This document shows, one piece after another, positions 42,848-50,949 of a stretch of DNA of 61,211 bases (positions are counted from its first letter, which is position 1; every line of letters begins with the position of its first letter). The notes beneath the pieces are model-generated. The model was given only the letters and a program-made list of their open reading frames with translations, did not search any database and was not told where the DNA came from. A program made the position numbers and the translations under genes. The stretch comes from Flavobacterium taihuense (GTDB taxonomy: Bacteria; Bacteroidota; Bacteroidia; Flavobacteriales; Flavobacteriaceae), in contig NZ_JAHWYN010000021.1 of assembly GCF_019351435.1 (NCBI RefSeq), positions 1 to 61,211 of the forward strand, written 5' to 3'.

Positions 42848-44266
42848 CTATTTGATTACTCGATTGACCTGTGCAAAATTTCGTTGATAATAAGGCTCTT
42901 TGGTAGAAGAAATAATCACTCCTGAGTGTGTAGACGAATGAATAAATTTAATTTCATCATCTACAACATCAATAACCATTCCCACATGATTAATATGACG
43001 TCTGCCATTGGTTTTAAAGAAAATCAAATCTCCTTTTTGTACCTTCTCCGTTTCTACTTTTTCGCCAAAACTTGATTGTTCAATTGAAGATCGAGGTAAT
43101 TTTATATCAAAATTCCCAAATGTAGAACACATAAACCCAGAACAATCAAATCCAGCAGTTGTGGTTCCTCCGCTTCTATATCTTGTCCCTATTTTATCGG
43201 ATGCAGTCTGTATCAACTGATCGATCAAATCTACATTTGACACATTAAATGTTGCATTTATTGTATCCTTAAGCTCTGAATTCACTTGAGATTCTACCAC
43301 GTCAATTTTACTCGGTTGTACCAATTTATCATTAGGCACTTGAATACTCAATTTTGAACCTACCAATAATTTTTGTTTAATAGTGGGATTTTGCTTTTCT
43401 AATTCTGCTACAGTGATTCCGTATTTCTTGGCAATACCATATTTAGTCTCCTTGGTCAAAACCTCATGAAAAATTTCTGTTGTTTGAATTTGAGAATCTG
43501 TTTTTACTTCTTTTTCTTTCGTACCACTTTCAGCAACAGCAGAAACAGTTACTTTATTCTCTGCAACATTATTTTCTTTTGATTTTGACTTATTTTCTTC
43601 AACGACAATTTCATCTTGAGGTGCTTTTCCATTACTTGGAATCACAACTGTCTGCCCAATGCTTAACCCCTTCTTTCCGATCTCTGGATTGGCATTTTGG
43701 ATTTCTTTTAATGAAATACCATACTTTTTGGCAATTACATACAACGATTCTTTAGGCTTTACTTGGTGCGTCAAAGGAGTTGTCGCTGATTCTACTGTCT
43801 CAACTACCTCTTGAGTTTTTGCATTTGACAGACTTGCTATTTCTTTTTTGGTCAAACTCGATGGGATAACAATCGTTTGTCCAACTTTTAATCCTTCAGC
43901 TTCTAATTGTGGATTGGCTTTATAAAGCAGTTCTGTAGTAGTTTTGAATTGCTTGGTAATTCCGTATAATGTTTCTTTTGGTAATACTTGGTGATTAATT
44001 TCTGTTGCTTTTTCAGAATCAATAACTACTAAATCATTCGTTTTTTTAGATTCAGAATTTGGAATTAATAAAACCTGATTGAGTTGTAATGTCTTTTTAG
44101 CTTTGGGATTTAGCTTATAAATAGAAGCAATGGAAACATTATATTTTTGAGCAATACTAGAAATTGTTTCTCCTTTCTCTATTGAATGCTTAATGTTTTT
44201 TTCTTGAGAAAAAACACTAACACTACAAAAAACAAACGCTAAAACAATTACTTTTATAAACTTCAT
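42848..44266 (-). CDS. LysM-repeat NlpC/P60 peptidoglycan endopeptidase
   Basis: This 472-residue secreted enzyme has a signal peptide (1-20), four LysM peptidoglycan-binding domains (about 26-69, 90-136, 164-210, 264-310) and a C-terminal NlpC/P60 cysteine peptidase domain (about 345-472). The catalytic Cys is in TAGFDCSGFM (near 374) and the His in RRHINHVGMVID (near 424). The linkers between LysM domains are Glu/Lys/Ser-rich. It would cut peptide stems in the cell wall. It stands alone, with a 214-bp AT-rich upstream region. Confidence 0.92.
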   Translation of the reverse strand: MKFIKVIVLAFVFCSVSVFSQEKNIKHSIEKGETISSIAQKYNVSIASIYKLNPKAKKTLQLNQVLLIPNSESKKTNDLVVIDSEKATEINHQVLPKETLYGITKQFKTTTELLYKANPQLEAEGLKVGQTIVIPSSLTKKEIASLSNAKTQEVVETVESATTPLTHQVKPKESLYVIAKKYGISLKEIQNANPEIGKKGLSIGQTVVIPSNGKAPQDEIVVEENKSKSKENNVAENKVTVSAVAESGTKEKEVKTDSQIQTTEIFHEVLTKETKYGIAKKYGITVAELEKQNPTIKQKLLVGSKLSIQVPNDKLVQPSKIDVVESQVNSELKDTINATFNVSNVDLIDQLIQTASDKIGTRYRSGGTTTAGFDCSGFMCSTFGNFDIKLPRSSIEQSSFGEKVETEKVQKGDLIFFKTNGRRHINHVGMVIDVVDDEIKFIHSSTHSGVIISSTKEPYYQRNFAQVNRVIK

Positions 44267-44480
44267 ACTTATTTATTTTTACCTCAATTTTTTAACATTA
44301 CGTACGATTTCAAGGTAATTTATTGAATTTTTCCGTATTTCATCCCTGAAAAAAGTATTTTTATCGGGATTTACAAATATAAGTTATTTGTTAGATTAGA
44401 AAGTTAAAGGATTACTAAAATTTAAAAAAATGTTAAAATAATATTCTTTACGGTCGATATTGTTAATTATAAAAGACAGT

Positions 44481-45113
44481 TTACAAACTTTCCAAAATAG
44501 CTACATAGTGAAATACGGTACCTAAAAGCACAAAAAAATGCCAAACAGTATGAAAGTAGTTTTTATGTCCTTTTACATAAAAATAAACGCCTACAGTATA
44601 ACTCAATCCTCCAGCAAGTATCCACAAAAAAATCGATAAAGGAATAACTCCCCACAACGGCTTTATCACAAAAACGATCATCCAGCCCATCAATAAATAA
44701 AACAAAACAGAAAGAAACTTAAAACGATCAACGTAAAAAATCTTAAAAAAAGTTCCCAGCAAAACTATTGACCACATTATTCCCAGAAAAACCAAAGCCG
44801 TTTCTTTATTCAAATAAATAACCATCAATGGTGAGTATGTTCCGGCAATTAGATAGTAAATACTGATGTGATCTGCAATTTTAAGCAACTGTTTCGTTTT
44901 CTCTTTTTGTGCCAAATGATACAAAGACGAAAAGGAATACACCAATAACATTCCTATTCCAAAAACAATAACGGAAGATTCGGTAATTAAATTGTGCTGT
45001 CCGCTTGATTTCATAAGAAGGAATGGCATTCCGATTAAACAAAAAAGCACACCAAGAGCATGTGAAATTCCATTGGCTAGTTCTTCGTTACGCGTTTGTA
45101 TTCTTACTTCCAT
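44481..45113 (-). CDS. trhA: TrhA/hemolysin III family membrane protein
   Basis: This 210-residue protein has seven transmembrane segments and belongs to the PAQR/hemolysin III family. Its N terminus has the characteristic NELANGISHALGVLFCLIG with the first conserved His. YSFSSLYHLAQKEKTKQLLKIADH and YHTVWHFFVLLGTVFHYVAI supply the other conserved His/Asp residues of the intramembrane metal site. In other bacteria TrhA affects membrane energetics and fluidity; haemolysis is not implied. It is the last core gene before a variable region. Confidence 0.9.
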   Translation of the reverse strand: MEVRIQTRNEELANGISHALGVLFCLIGMPFLLMKSSGQHNLITESSVIVFGIGMLLVYSFSSLYHLAQKEKTKQLLKIADHISIYYLIAGTYSPLMVIYLNKETALVFLGIMWSIVLLGTFFKIFYVDRFKFLSVLFYLLMGWMIVFVIKPLWGVIPLSIFLWILAGGLSYTVGVYFYVKGHKNYFHTVWHFFVLLGTVFHYVAILESL

Positions 45114-45208
45114 TACAGTCTGATTTAATAGTTTTTATTTCATTAAAGATACGATTTCATTACCAAATTTTCAACCATTTCGAGGAATTCACTTCCACAA
45201 TCCAATTC

Positions 45209-45372
45209 CCCCAATATTGTCATCTCGACAGAGGAGAGATCTCCGCAATCCACTTCCACGATCTTGGTTATTCCAACTAGTGAAGCAATCCTAATTAAAA
45301 AAAATGCAATTATAATAGGCTTGTCGAGCCACTTATGGAGATCCCTCGTTCCTCGGGATGACAATATTGCGG
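45209..45372. mobile_element. MITE/REP-like element with 36-bp imperfect inverted ends
   Basis: The sequence at 45209-45244 (CAATATTGTCATC ... GATCTCC) is repeated inverted at 45337-45372 (GGAGATC ... GATGACAATATTG) with scattered mismatches. GTCATC-CCGAGG-AACGAGG-GATCTCC-type sequence is, as I recall, a common dispersed repeat in Bacteroidetes. No transposase is inside, so it would move in trans. The 92-bp centre is unremarkable. Confidence 0.65.
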
Positions 45373-45612
45373 AAATTCTCTATGGTAATCCTTTGCGATT
45401 AATTTTTTATATTTCTCGGTATTTCTCATACCACCTCCATAAACCACTTCTGCAATAAAAAACTCACTATTCAAAACTACCACAATAGTACTTTACCTAT
45501 ATATTTAACAAAATACACAAATAATGAAAGAAAAACACTATGTAAAAAAGTAAGAATTATTTAGCTTTGATTTTGTAATCCATTATTACAATAACCAATA
45601 AAAAAACTATTT
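45373..45612. other. AT-rich region before the 165-residue gene
   Basis: About 240 bp without a gene. It contains the presumed promoter for the gene at 45613; ATATATTTAAC and AAGTAAGAATTATTTAGC are seen but no consensus box. Confidence 0.4.
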
Positions 45613-46110
45613 ATGTCAAATTTGCTTAACAATCGCGTAAACGCAACTGCTACGGCAGCACAGGTAACGGCAGTCAAAGCCGCTTTCCAAACTATTCTAA
45701 CCAATCTTCCTTTTTTGGTGGGTTTAACTGCCGATGAGAGAAAATCATTAATCACTATTGATGTCAGCAACAAGGCGTTTACCGAAGATGCTATTAATGC
45801 GGGTGTCAACAACCCCACACTAGTTCCGTCTTATCTTTCGGTGGCGAATATGCAAAGTGATTTAACACTTTTTACGCAACTGGATGAAATCTCGGGATTG
45901 GCAAACCAGCTTTGTGAGCGTATTGAAGACACTAAAATGCTGGCAGGAAGTGAGGCCTACAGTGTGGCACTCGCATTGTACAAATCCTTTGGGTCGGCAG
46001 CCGATGCCGGAGTTCAGGGTGCCGACAGCATAGTCGAGCAACTCAAAAAACGTTTCCCAAGCAATAGCAGTACAGGAACTACTGCAGCACCTCCTGTACC
46101 CGTGCAATAA
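45613..46110 (+). CDS. Hypothetical protein with low-complexity tail
   Basis: This 165-residue protein is not recognised by name. It is Ala/Thr/Ser/Leu-rich and mainly helical, with ADERKSLITIDVSNKAF near residue 40 and a Ser/Thr/Pro tail (SSTGTTAAPPVPVQ). It lacks a signal peptide. Similar proteins occur in flavobacteria next to a small HTH-like gene, as here (46444). A strong terminator follows at 46133, so the two genes are separate transcripts. The role is unknown. Confidence 0.6.
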   Translation: MSNLLNNRVNATATAAQVTAVKAAFQTILTNLPFLVGLTADERKSLITIDVSNKAFTEDAINAGVNNPTLVPSYLSVANMQSDLTLFTQLDEISGLANQLCERIEDTKMLAGSEAYSVALALYKSFGSAADAGVQGADSIVEQLKKRFPSNSSTGTTAAPPVPVQ

Positions 46111-46132
46111 CAACCGTTGCAATGCTAAACTG

Positions 46133-46159
46133 GCCCCATTATGCTATGGGGCTTTTTTT
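46133..46159 (+). terminator. Terminator of the 165-residue gene
   Basis: GCCCCAT and ATGGGGC pair around TATGCT and are followed by seven T, 23 bp after the stop. Confidence 0.88.
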
Positions 46160-46189
46160 ACCGAAATAGTGAATCAAAAAACGACCTAT

Positions 46190-46405
46190 GAGGCGTGTTT
46201 TCCAGTACTAATAAGGGTGCTTTAGGGTAATAGTACACCCACAAAAACACCCTTTGCCCCCTACAAATAAGGGTCAAACTTCCCTCATTTAGGGAGTATA
46301 GTCCCTCTTTTAAGGGAGCAACACCCCTACTTTATAGTACCCATACACCCTATAAATAGCAGTATAGGTACTGCTTTTAGGGAGTATAGGGGTGCATAAT
46401 GGGGT
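46190..46405. promoter_or_regulatory. Cluster of CCCT/AGGG hairpins before the HTH-like gene
   Basis: This intergenic stretch is packed with short inverted CCCT...AGGG words. TTTAGGGAGTATAG occurs twice exactly (46288-46301, 46376-46389). CACCCCTA (46322-46329) is inverted at 46387-46394, enclosing a perfect hairpin AGCAGTA-TAGG-TACTGCT (46358-46375). Such density is not expected from this AT-rich genome. It may be the operator array of the HTH-like protein encoded immediately downstream, or a small structured RNA. Confidence 0.45.
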
Positions 46406-46443
46406 GGTTTGATCACTATTATCGGGTATAAACTATTTAAAAA

Positions 46444-46815
46444 ATGACTATAATGACAGACAATAATAAAAAACACAGCCTCGACAGGGGCGATCAGTAC
46501 CCGCAGGTGGGGAATTTTATCAATTACCACATTTCACAGCAGCTTGTAACCAAAGCAGATGTAGCCAGAGCACTGAACATACGCCCCAAAGGACTGACAG
46601 CCTATTGCAAAAGAGATACGCTGCAGTTTGCCGTTTTATGGAAACTAAGCCTGGCATTGAAACACAATTTTATCGCTCAATTGGGCGAATATCTGCCCTA
46701 TCGTTTTGAAACCATTCGCGAAAAAGCCCTAAAAGAAGAACTTGCCCAGAAAGAGGCCATCATACAAAAAATGGAAATCCAGATGGAGACTATGAGGGAA
46801 TTGATTAAAAAATAA
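46444..46815 (+). CDS. HTH-like protein with C-terminal coiled coil
   Basis: This protein is 123 residues from the ATG at 46444; a second ATG three codons later is equally plausible. The centre (about 36-70) reads as a helix-turn-helix: VTKADVARALNIRPKGLTAY then FAVLWKLSLALKHNFIAQ. The last 30 residues (LKEELAQKEAIIQKMEIQME) form a coiled coil, so it probably dimerises. It is likely DNA-binding, and the dense inverted repeats just upstream are candidate sites. Confidence 0.6.
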   Translation: MTIMTDNNKKHSLDRGDQYPQVGNFINYHISQQLVTKADVARALNIRPKGLTAYCKRDTLQFAVLWKLSLALKHNFIAQLGEYLPYRFETIREKALKEELAQKEAIIQKMEIQMETMRELIKK

Positions 46816-46864
46816 TAACGAATTGAAATTGTGAGAAAATCAATTATATTTGGTTCTATAAAAA

Positions 46865-46936
46865 GTGTGTATTATATCACATTTATACACTCGCTTTTGG
46901 GTGAGAATATGTGTGATAGTGTTACACATATATACT
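46865..46936. repeat. Imperfect inverted repeat upstream of the HEPN gene
   Basis: GTGTGTATTATATCACA and TGTGTGATAGTGTTACACA are near-inverse (TATCACA at 46875-46881, TGTGATA at 46912-46918), with a further small hairpin inside. It lies 50 bp before the HEPN gene and could be an operator or the left boundary of the cassette region. Confidence 0.4.
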
Positions 46937-46983
46937 AGTTAACTGCTATAATAAAAAACCGAAGGTAAATTCAAAAATTTAAT

Positions 46984-47952
46984 ATGTCAATTTCTGATAA
47001 AATAAAAAAATCTAAAGAAGAAATCAAATACTCTCAAAAATTAAATGTGAGTTCTGAAATTTATAATCTTATTTCAGATTTAGAAAATAGAAAAAATGAC
47101 AGAGAATTTCTAATGACAATTCCAATAAACATTGTCGCTTCTAATGAAAGCTTTTTTAAAGAAACTATTTCTTCATTGATTGATTTTGACGAAAAATATT
47201 TAAATAATTCAAAATCGTTGATAAAAAGAAATAATGTAAAAATTGACCTTGAAGATATATTTCATATCACAAAAGAAAAATTTTCATTAGGCGATTTAAT
47301 CGCTTATTCTTTTAAATATTCCTCAATCGAAAGTCTATATAAAACTTTCACTGAAGTTTCGGATATAGATATATTTAAAAACACAGTAGAATTAACCAAA
47401 ACTATAAATGAAGGTTTTGAATTGGAAGAAGTTATAAATGAAAATAGACCAATTGACAAAAATCGTATCTTTAAAAACCTTGTTGAAGCTTATGAAATAA
47501 GAAATGTAATATGTCACGATTTCTTATCCGCAACACATAAATTAATTTTGGACCCAGAAAAATTGAAAGATTTTTTAATGGACACTTATGTTCTTCAAGA
47601 AATTATTACAATTGAAATTTCAGAAAAAATATATTCCAAAAATATACCTAATAATTTTCCAGACCAAATTCAACATTACAATTCGATTATAGAAGAGAAA
47701 AAACAAACACTAAATAATTTATACAAGGTTTTAGAAAATAGTTTTAATTCAGAAGAGCAATTCATAAACTTAAACAAAAACAAACAAGAATTTGAAGAGT
47801 TTTTAAAAAATGATTCAAAATATGTAACAAGTAACTTTAAAGATTATGAAATAGACTTATTTCCCTTTGAAGTACTTACACAAACATATAGTATCAAATT
47901 AATTGAACAAAGAATTAAAAATTTAACCGAAGAGATAAATTACAGCAGTTAA
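46984..47952 (+). CDS. HEPN-domain protein (putative ribonuclease), cassette 1
   Basis: This 322-residue protein is mainly helical. YEIRNVICHDF contains Arg173 and His178, an R-4x-H motif, the catalytic signature of HEPN ribonucleases. The preceding part (ESFFKETISSLIDFDEKYL near 56-74) resembles the first helices of large HEPN families. The C-terminal 100 residues are charged and coiled-coil-like. It stands alone between an inverted repeat and a fold-back repeat. HEPN proteins in such positions usually act in phage defence or toxin-antitoxin systems; no antitoxin is adjacent. Confidence 0.6.
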   Translation: MSISDKIKKSKEEIKYSQKLNVSSEIYNLISDLENRKNDREFLMTIPINIVASNESFFKETISSLIDFDEKYLNNSKSLIKRNNVKIDLEDIFHITKEKFSLGDLIAYSFKYSSIESLYKTFTEVSDIDIFKNTVELTKTINEGFELEEVINENRPIDKNRIFKNLVEAYEIRNVICHDFLSATHKLILDPEKLKDFLMDTYVLQEIITIEISEKIYSKNIPNNFPDQIQHYNSIIEEKKQTLNNLYKVLENSFNSEEQFINLNKNKQEFEEFLKNDSKYVTSNFKDYEIDLFPFEVLTQTYSIKLIEQRIKNLTEEINYSS

Positions 47953-48082
47953 CAGCCACTACAACGGATTTGGGCATTAGACTTAATGGAAAGTTGGTTT
48001 TGTATTTGGAATATTTGGCAAATCCGAAGAATGGGCTTAATTTAGTCCCAAACCCGCTGTAGTACCGGAACGTTGTAGCTAA
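47951..48082. repeat. Fold-back cassette repeat R1
   Basis: This roughly 130-bp non-coding element follows the HEPN gene. Arms at 47958-47974 and 48047-48063 are inverse over 15 of 17 positions. The outer strings CTACAACG and CGTTGTAG (48071-48078) are also exactly inverse, giving two nested pairings as in integron attC sites. The inner text (GATTTGGGCA, GACTTAATGG, GGTTTTGTA, TTTGGCAAATCCGAAGA) recurs at R2 and R3. No attC consensus is fully met. Confidence 0.6.
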
Positions 48083-48094
48083 TTATAAAAAAAA

Positions 48095-48859
48095 ATGGAA
48101 GATATGAAAAGGAATTCTGTTGACATATTTGGGCTTTCACCATATGGAGAAGCAATCAAAATTAGTGTCGAAAAAAGTTTTGATGCTGCCCAATCAGTTT
48201 TAAGTAGAATTTGTCTACCAGCTGCAGAAGAACTAGGTTTAATGTTTCAGGACAAAGTTAGATATTGGAGGTTAAATAATATTATAAAAATCATTCAAAA
48301 AAGCGAAGGAATAATGGGCTTTGAAGGTGAAAAGTTAAAATTATCAGCTCATCCAAGAGTAATTAAAGAAATTATGGAAAATGGTTCATGGTGTGATAAT
48401 GACACACTACAAGATATGTGGGCCGGTTTAATTGCTTCTTCATGTGATAAAAACAATGGGGACGATATAAATATATTATTTGTAAATACTTTAAAAAATC
48501 TAACTTCAAATCAAGCAAAAATCCTAAATTTCATTTGTGAAAATTGTAAAATCAAAATAGATAAAAATGATTTTATAATTGCTGAACATATAGATTTAAA
48601 TTTAGTGCAATTACAAGAAATAATAGGTGTTTGCGACATTCACAAATTGGACATTGAATTTGATAATATGTCAAGCTCTGATTTACTAAATGGAGGACCT
48701 TTACAAGGTCATTCCCGTGGTTTCTTATTTGGCGCAGAAGAACTCAAAGCGCAACTTGAACCTTCTCCATTTGCAATTGCTTTGTACATAAAATCTAAGG
48801 GATTCAAAGGAAGTCCGAAAGAATATTACAATTTAAAACATACTAAAACCTTTATATGA
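48095..48859 (+). CDS. Abi-alpha (DUF4393-like) abortive-infection protein, cassette 2
   Basis: This 254-residue protein matches the Abi-alpha family. The core ICLPAAEELGLMFQDKVRYW (about 39-58) and HPRVIKEIMENGSWCDNDTL with LQDMWAGLIASSC (about 88-118) are its hallmarks. Abi-alpha proteins were associated with abortive infection, but the mechanism is not known. The gene stands alone between repeats R1 and R2, so it behaves as a movable unit. A second ATG at codon 4 (MKRNSVD) is an alternative start. Confidence 0.75.
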   Translation: MEDMKRNSVDIFGLSPYGEAIKISVEKSFDAAQSVLSRICLPAAEELGLMFQDKVRYWRLNNIIKIIQKSEGIMGFEGEKLKLSAHPRVIKEIMENGSWCDNDTLQDMWAGLIASSCDKNNGDDINILFVNTLKNLTSNQAKILNFICENCKIKIDKNDFIIAEHIDLNLVQLQEIIGVCDIHKLDIEFDNMSSSDLLNGGPLQGHSRGFLFGAEELKAQLEPSPFAIALYIKSKGFKGSPKEYYNLKHTKTFI

Positions 48860-48870
48860 CGAGAATAACT

Positions 48871-49180
48871 AGCTGCAACACTTGCTATTAGTGATTTGGG
48901 CAAATGGCTTAATTTAAAAATGGTTTTGTACTTGGGATGTTTAGGCAAATCCGAAGATAAGGCATAATTAAACACCAACCCGATAGCGCGGATTTGCAAT
49001 CCGTGCCCGACACAATAAGACAATAAGCCACAATAAAAATCATATATAAATACAATCCACATTTATTTTGATATACGTTGTCGGCACGGATTGCAAATCC
49101 GCGCTATCGGTACCTAATCTGCTTCTAAGCTACTGACGAAAATCGAGCGGAATTAATTGCATACAACGGGTTTAAGTATA
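48871..49180. repeat. Fold-back cassette repeat R2, interrupted
   Basis: This is a second copy of the cassette repeat. GATTTGGGCA, GGCTTAATTT, GGTTTTGTA and GGCAAATCCGAAGATA line up with R1 over about 90 bp. At about 48979 it is broken by a nested fold-back element ending at 49110. The sequence then ends with TACAACGGGTTTAAG, which resembles the outer arm of R1. Confidence 0.6.
48979..49110. mobile_element. Nested fold-back (RAYT/REP-like) element
   Basis: Arms of about 33 bp at 48979-49012 and 49079-49110 are perfect inverses apart from one extra C. They contain GCGCGGATTTGCAATCCG, a palindrome-rich string that I recall as a dispersed element in Bacteroidetes genomes. The 66-bp centre is AT-rich. 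It is inserted within repeat R2 and is the youngest event seen in this region. Confidence 0.75.
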
Positions 49181-49196
49181 TTATAAAACATTAATT

Positions 49197-50462
49197 ATGA
49201 GTGATATTCAAGATTTAAATATAAAAAAAGAAGTATTACCTATTTTTGATTATTCTCTAAATTCATTCACTAGAAATAAAATCCTTAATTTATTAGAAAC
49301 ATCTCTTATAAGCGAAAGTCAAATTATTGAACGGCAAGATATTCTTAAAAGTTTCATTACTAATATAGAGCTATTTAAAAAATATTCATATACTGTTCTA
49401 TATTTAAATGAAGTTCATTTTTTTCTAAATAATTTTAAAATCGAGCAGGTTGAAAGGAAATACCTTTTGTTTTTTAACCCTAGTACAGACGAGATATTAT
49501 TGAACAATAAAATCCATCAATTAATATTGTTTTTCCATAGGCTTGAATCTATTTGCTTTTTAAGACTTAATTTAAGAGATTTCCCTGAAACATATAGAAC
49601 CGATTTAAAAAGAATTTTAACTTTTCTTTCTTTTTTCCAGTTAAATAAATATGAAAAAATTATTAAAGAGAAGAAGTGGAAAAATAAGGATAGTAAAGAA
49701 ATAATAGCTATAATTTTAAAACTAAAGTCAGAAAATAGGATCGAAACTTTTTGGAAAGATCTTTTTTTGTTTGAAAGCTATTTATCTATTAGTAGAGCTA
49801 TTGTCGATAAGAACTTTGTTTTCCCTACTTTTGAAAAAAACAGTATAACTCTTACTGATTTTTATCATCCAATAATTAAAAATCCGATTAAATATAGCTT
49901 TACATCTTCCACTAATGTTATTATATTGAATGGACCAAACATGTCAGGAAAATCAACTTTCTTGAAATCTGTTAGCTTATGTGTATATTTAGGAAATCTT
50001 GGTTTTGGAATTCCAGCATCAACAGCGAAAATTCCATTTTGTACTGATTTTTCAATAGGAATTAGTAAGCGTGATGATATTTTAAGTGGTTACAGTCTTT
50101 TTATGACAGAAATCATGAGTCTTAAAAATATTCTTTTGAAAGCAGTCGAAGGAAAAAGATGTTTTGTTGTTTTTGATGAACTTTTTAGCGGAACAAATAT
50201 TGAAGATGCCTTGGAAATATGCACCACCACAATAAATGGTGTTAGTTTTTATTCTAATTCATTTTTTTTTATTTCTACACACATTCAAGAACTAAAAAAT
50301 CTTACTAGTGCTAATATTTCAACTTATTATTTAGACTGTGAAATAATTAGTAATACACCTACTTTTACATATAAACTAAAAAAAGGGTGGTCAGAAATTA
50401 AGGTTGGAAGAATTTTATTTGAAAAAGCAGGTTTAAATAAACTATTAAATTCTAAAATTTAA
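49197..50462 (+). CDS. Compact MutS-like ATPase, cassette 3
   Basis: This 421-residue protein has the MutS domain V ATPase. Walker A is LNGPNMSGKST near residues 244-254, followed by DDILSGYSLFMTEI (about 295-308) and the Walker B segment FVVFDELFSGTN (about 324-335). THIQEL follows with the usual His. The N-terminal 200 residues resemble the lever/core helices. The mismatch-binding domain I and connector domain II are absent, and so is the Smr domain of MutS2. It is about half the length of true MutS. The role is unknown; a defence or recombination function is possible given its cassette-like context. Confidence 0.8.
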   Translation: MSDIQDLNIKKEVLPIFDYSLNSFTRNKILNLLETSLISESQIIERQDILKSFITNIELFKKYSYTVLYLNEVHFFLNNFKIEQVERKYLLFFNPSTDEILLNNKIHQLILFFHRLESICFLRLNLRDFPETYRTDLKRILTFLSFFQLNKYEKIIKEKKWKNKDSKEIIAIILKLKSENRIETFWKDLFLFESYLSISRAIVDKNFVFPTFEKNSITLTDFYHPIIKNPIKYSFTSSTNVIILNGPNMSGKSTFLKSVSLCVYLGNLGFGIPASTAKIPFCTDFSIGISKRDDILSGYSLFMTEIMSLKNILLKAVEGKRCFVVFDELFSGTNIEDALEICTTTINGVSFYSNSFFFISTHIQELKNLTSANISTYYLDCEIISNTPTFTYKLKKGWSEIKVGRILFEKAGLNKLLNSKI

Positions 50463-50550
50463 TCTATAATTTAATTTGAATTCATTGTTGTCCGATAAAA
50501 AATTTCAGAAGGTTAATTTTTCTATATATTTAAGTGCTTAACTATTTTGT

Positions 50551-50655
50551 CACAACAATCGCTAACATACGCTACAAGCAATTTGGGGATTTGGCTTAAT
50601 TTAAATACGGTTTTGTATTTGGAAGATTTGGCAAATCTGCTATCAGTGCCTATCG
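50551..50655. repeat. Cassette repeat R3 (partial)
   Basis: This is a third copy of the cassette repeat after the MutS-like gene. CGCTACAAG, ATTTGGGGATTTGGCTTAAT, GGTTTTGTATTTGG and GATTTGGCAAATC align with R1 and R2. Only the left half is recognisable; it then runs into text with GCTATCAGTGCC that is unrelated to R1. Confidence 0.55.
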
Positions 50656-50731
50656 ATGCCTCTTTTTAGGTTTTCCACAAACTGATGTTGGCCAAATCAA
50701 AACAAAAATATCATTATGAAAACGAATGCCC

Positions 50732-50876
50732 TAGCCCTGATGGAAGTGGAAAGCCTTGTGAAGTAGCCTTGAATTTTTTCTAAGATATAAAAGAGCGACC
50801 AGAGGAAGCTCCTTTTATATCTTAGAAAAAATTCAAGGCTACAAACAAGCTTGAAATGACAGCAGGATTAGCTCCT
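50732..50876 (+). ncRNA. Structured-RNA-like intergenic element
   Basis: TAGCCCTGATGGAAGTGGAA opens the element, and GACAGCAGGATTAGCTCC closes it. Between them is a perfect 30-bp inverted repeat (50764-50793 and 50812-50841) with an 18-nt loop. The open and close strings with a variable long hairpin between recur in many flavobacterial intergenic regions, as I recall, and may correspond to a described Bacteroidetes RNA motif (Flavo-1 is a candidate name, not verified). Orientation is assigned from the AGCCC...TAGCTCC order. Confidence 0.5.
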
Positions 50877-50896
50877 TATTATAACAATATCTAAAC

Positions 50897-50931
50897 AAAA
50901 AAACTCCCAAGTTGCCTTGAGAGTTTTTTTT
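50897..50931 (-). terminator. Terminator of the first aconitase gene
   Basis: ACTCCCAAG pairs with CTTGAGAGT (one mismatch) around a 4-nt loop. The minus strand ends in seven T, 20 bp after the aconitase stop. Confidence 0.8.
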
Positions 50932-50949
50932 ATGTGAATTTTTAAAAAC

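Noticed and set aside
45613..46815. Toxin-antitoxin pair formed by the 165-residue gene and the HTH-like gene
   Set aside because: A strong terminator and 330 bp of repeat-rich DNA separate them, and the first protein has no toxin features.
47951..50655. True integron with consensus attC sites
   Set aside because: The repeats lack a full RYYYAAC/GTTRRRY pair and no IntI is visible, so only an integron-like interpretation is kept.
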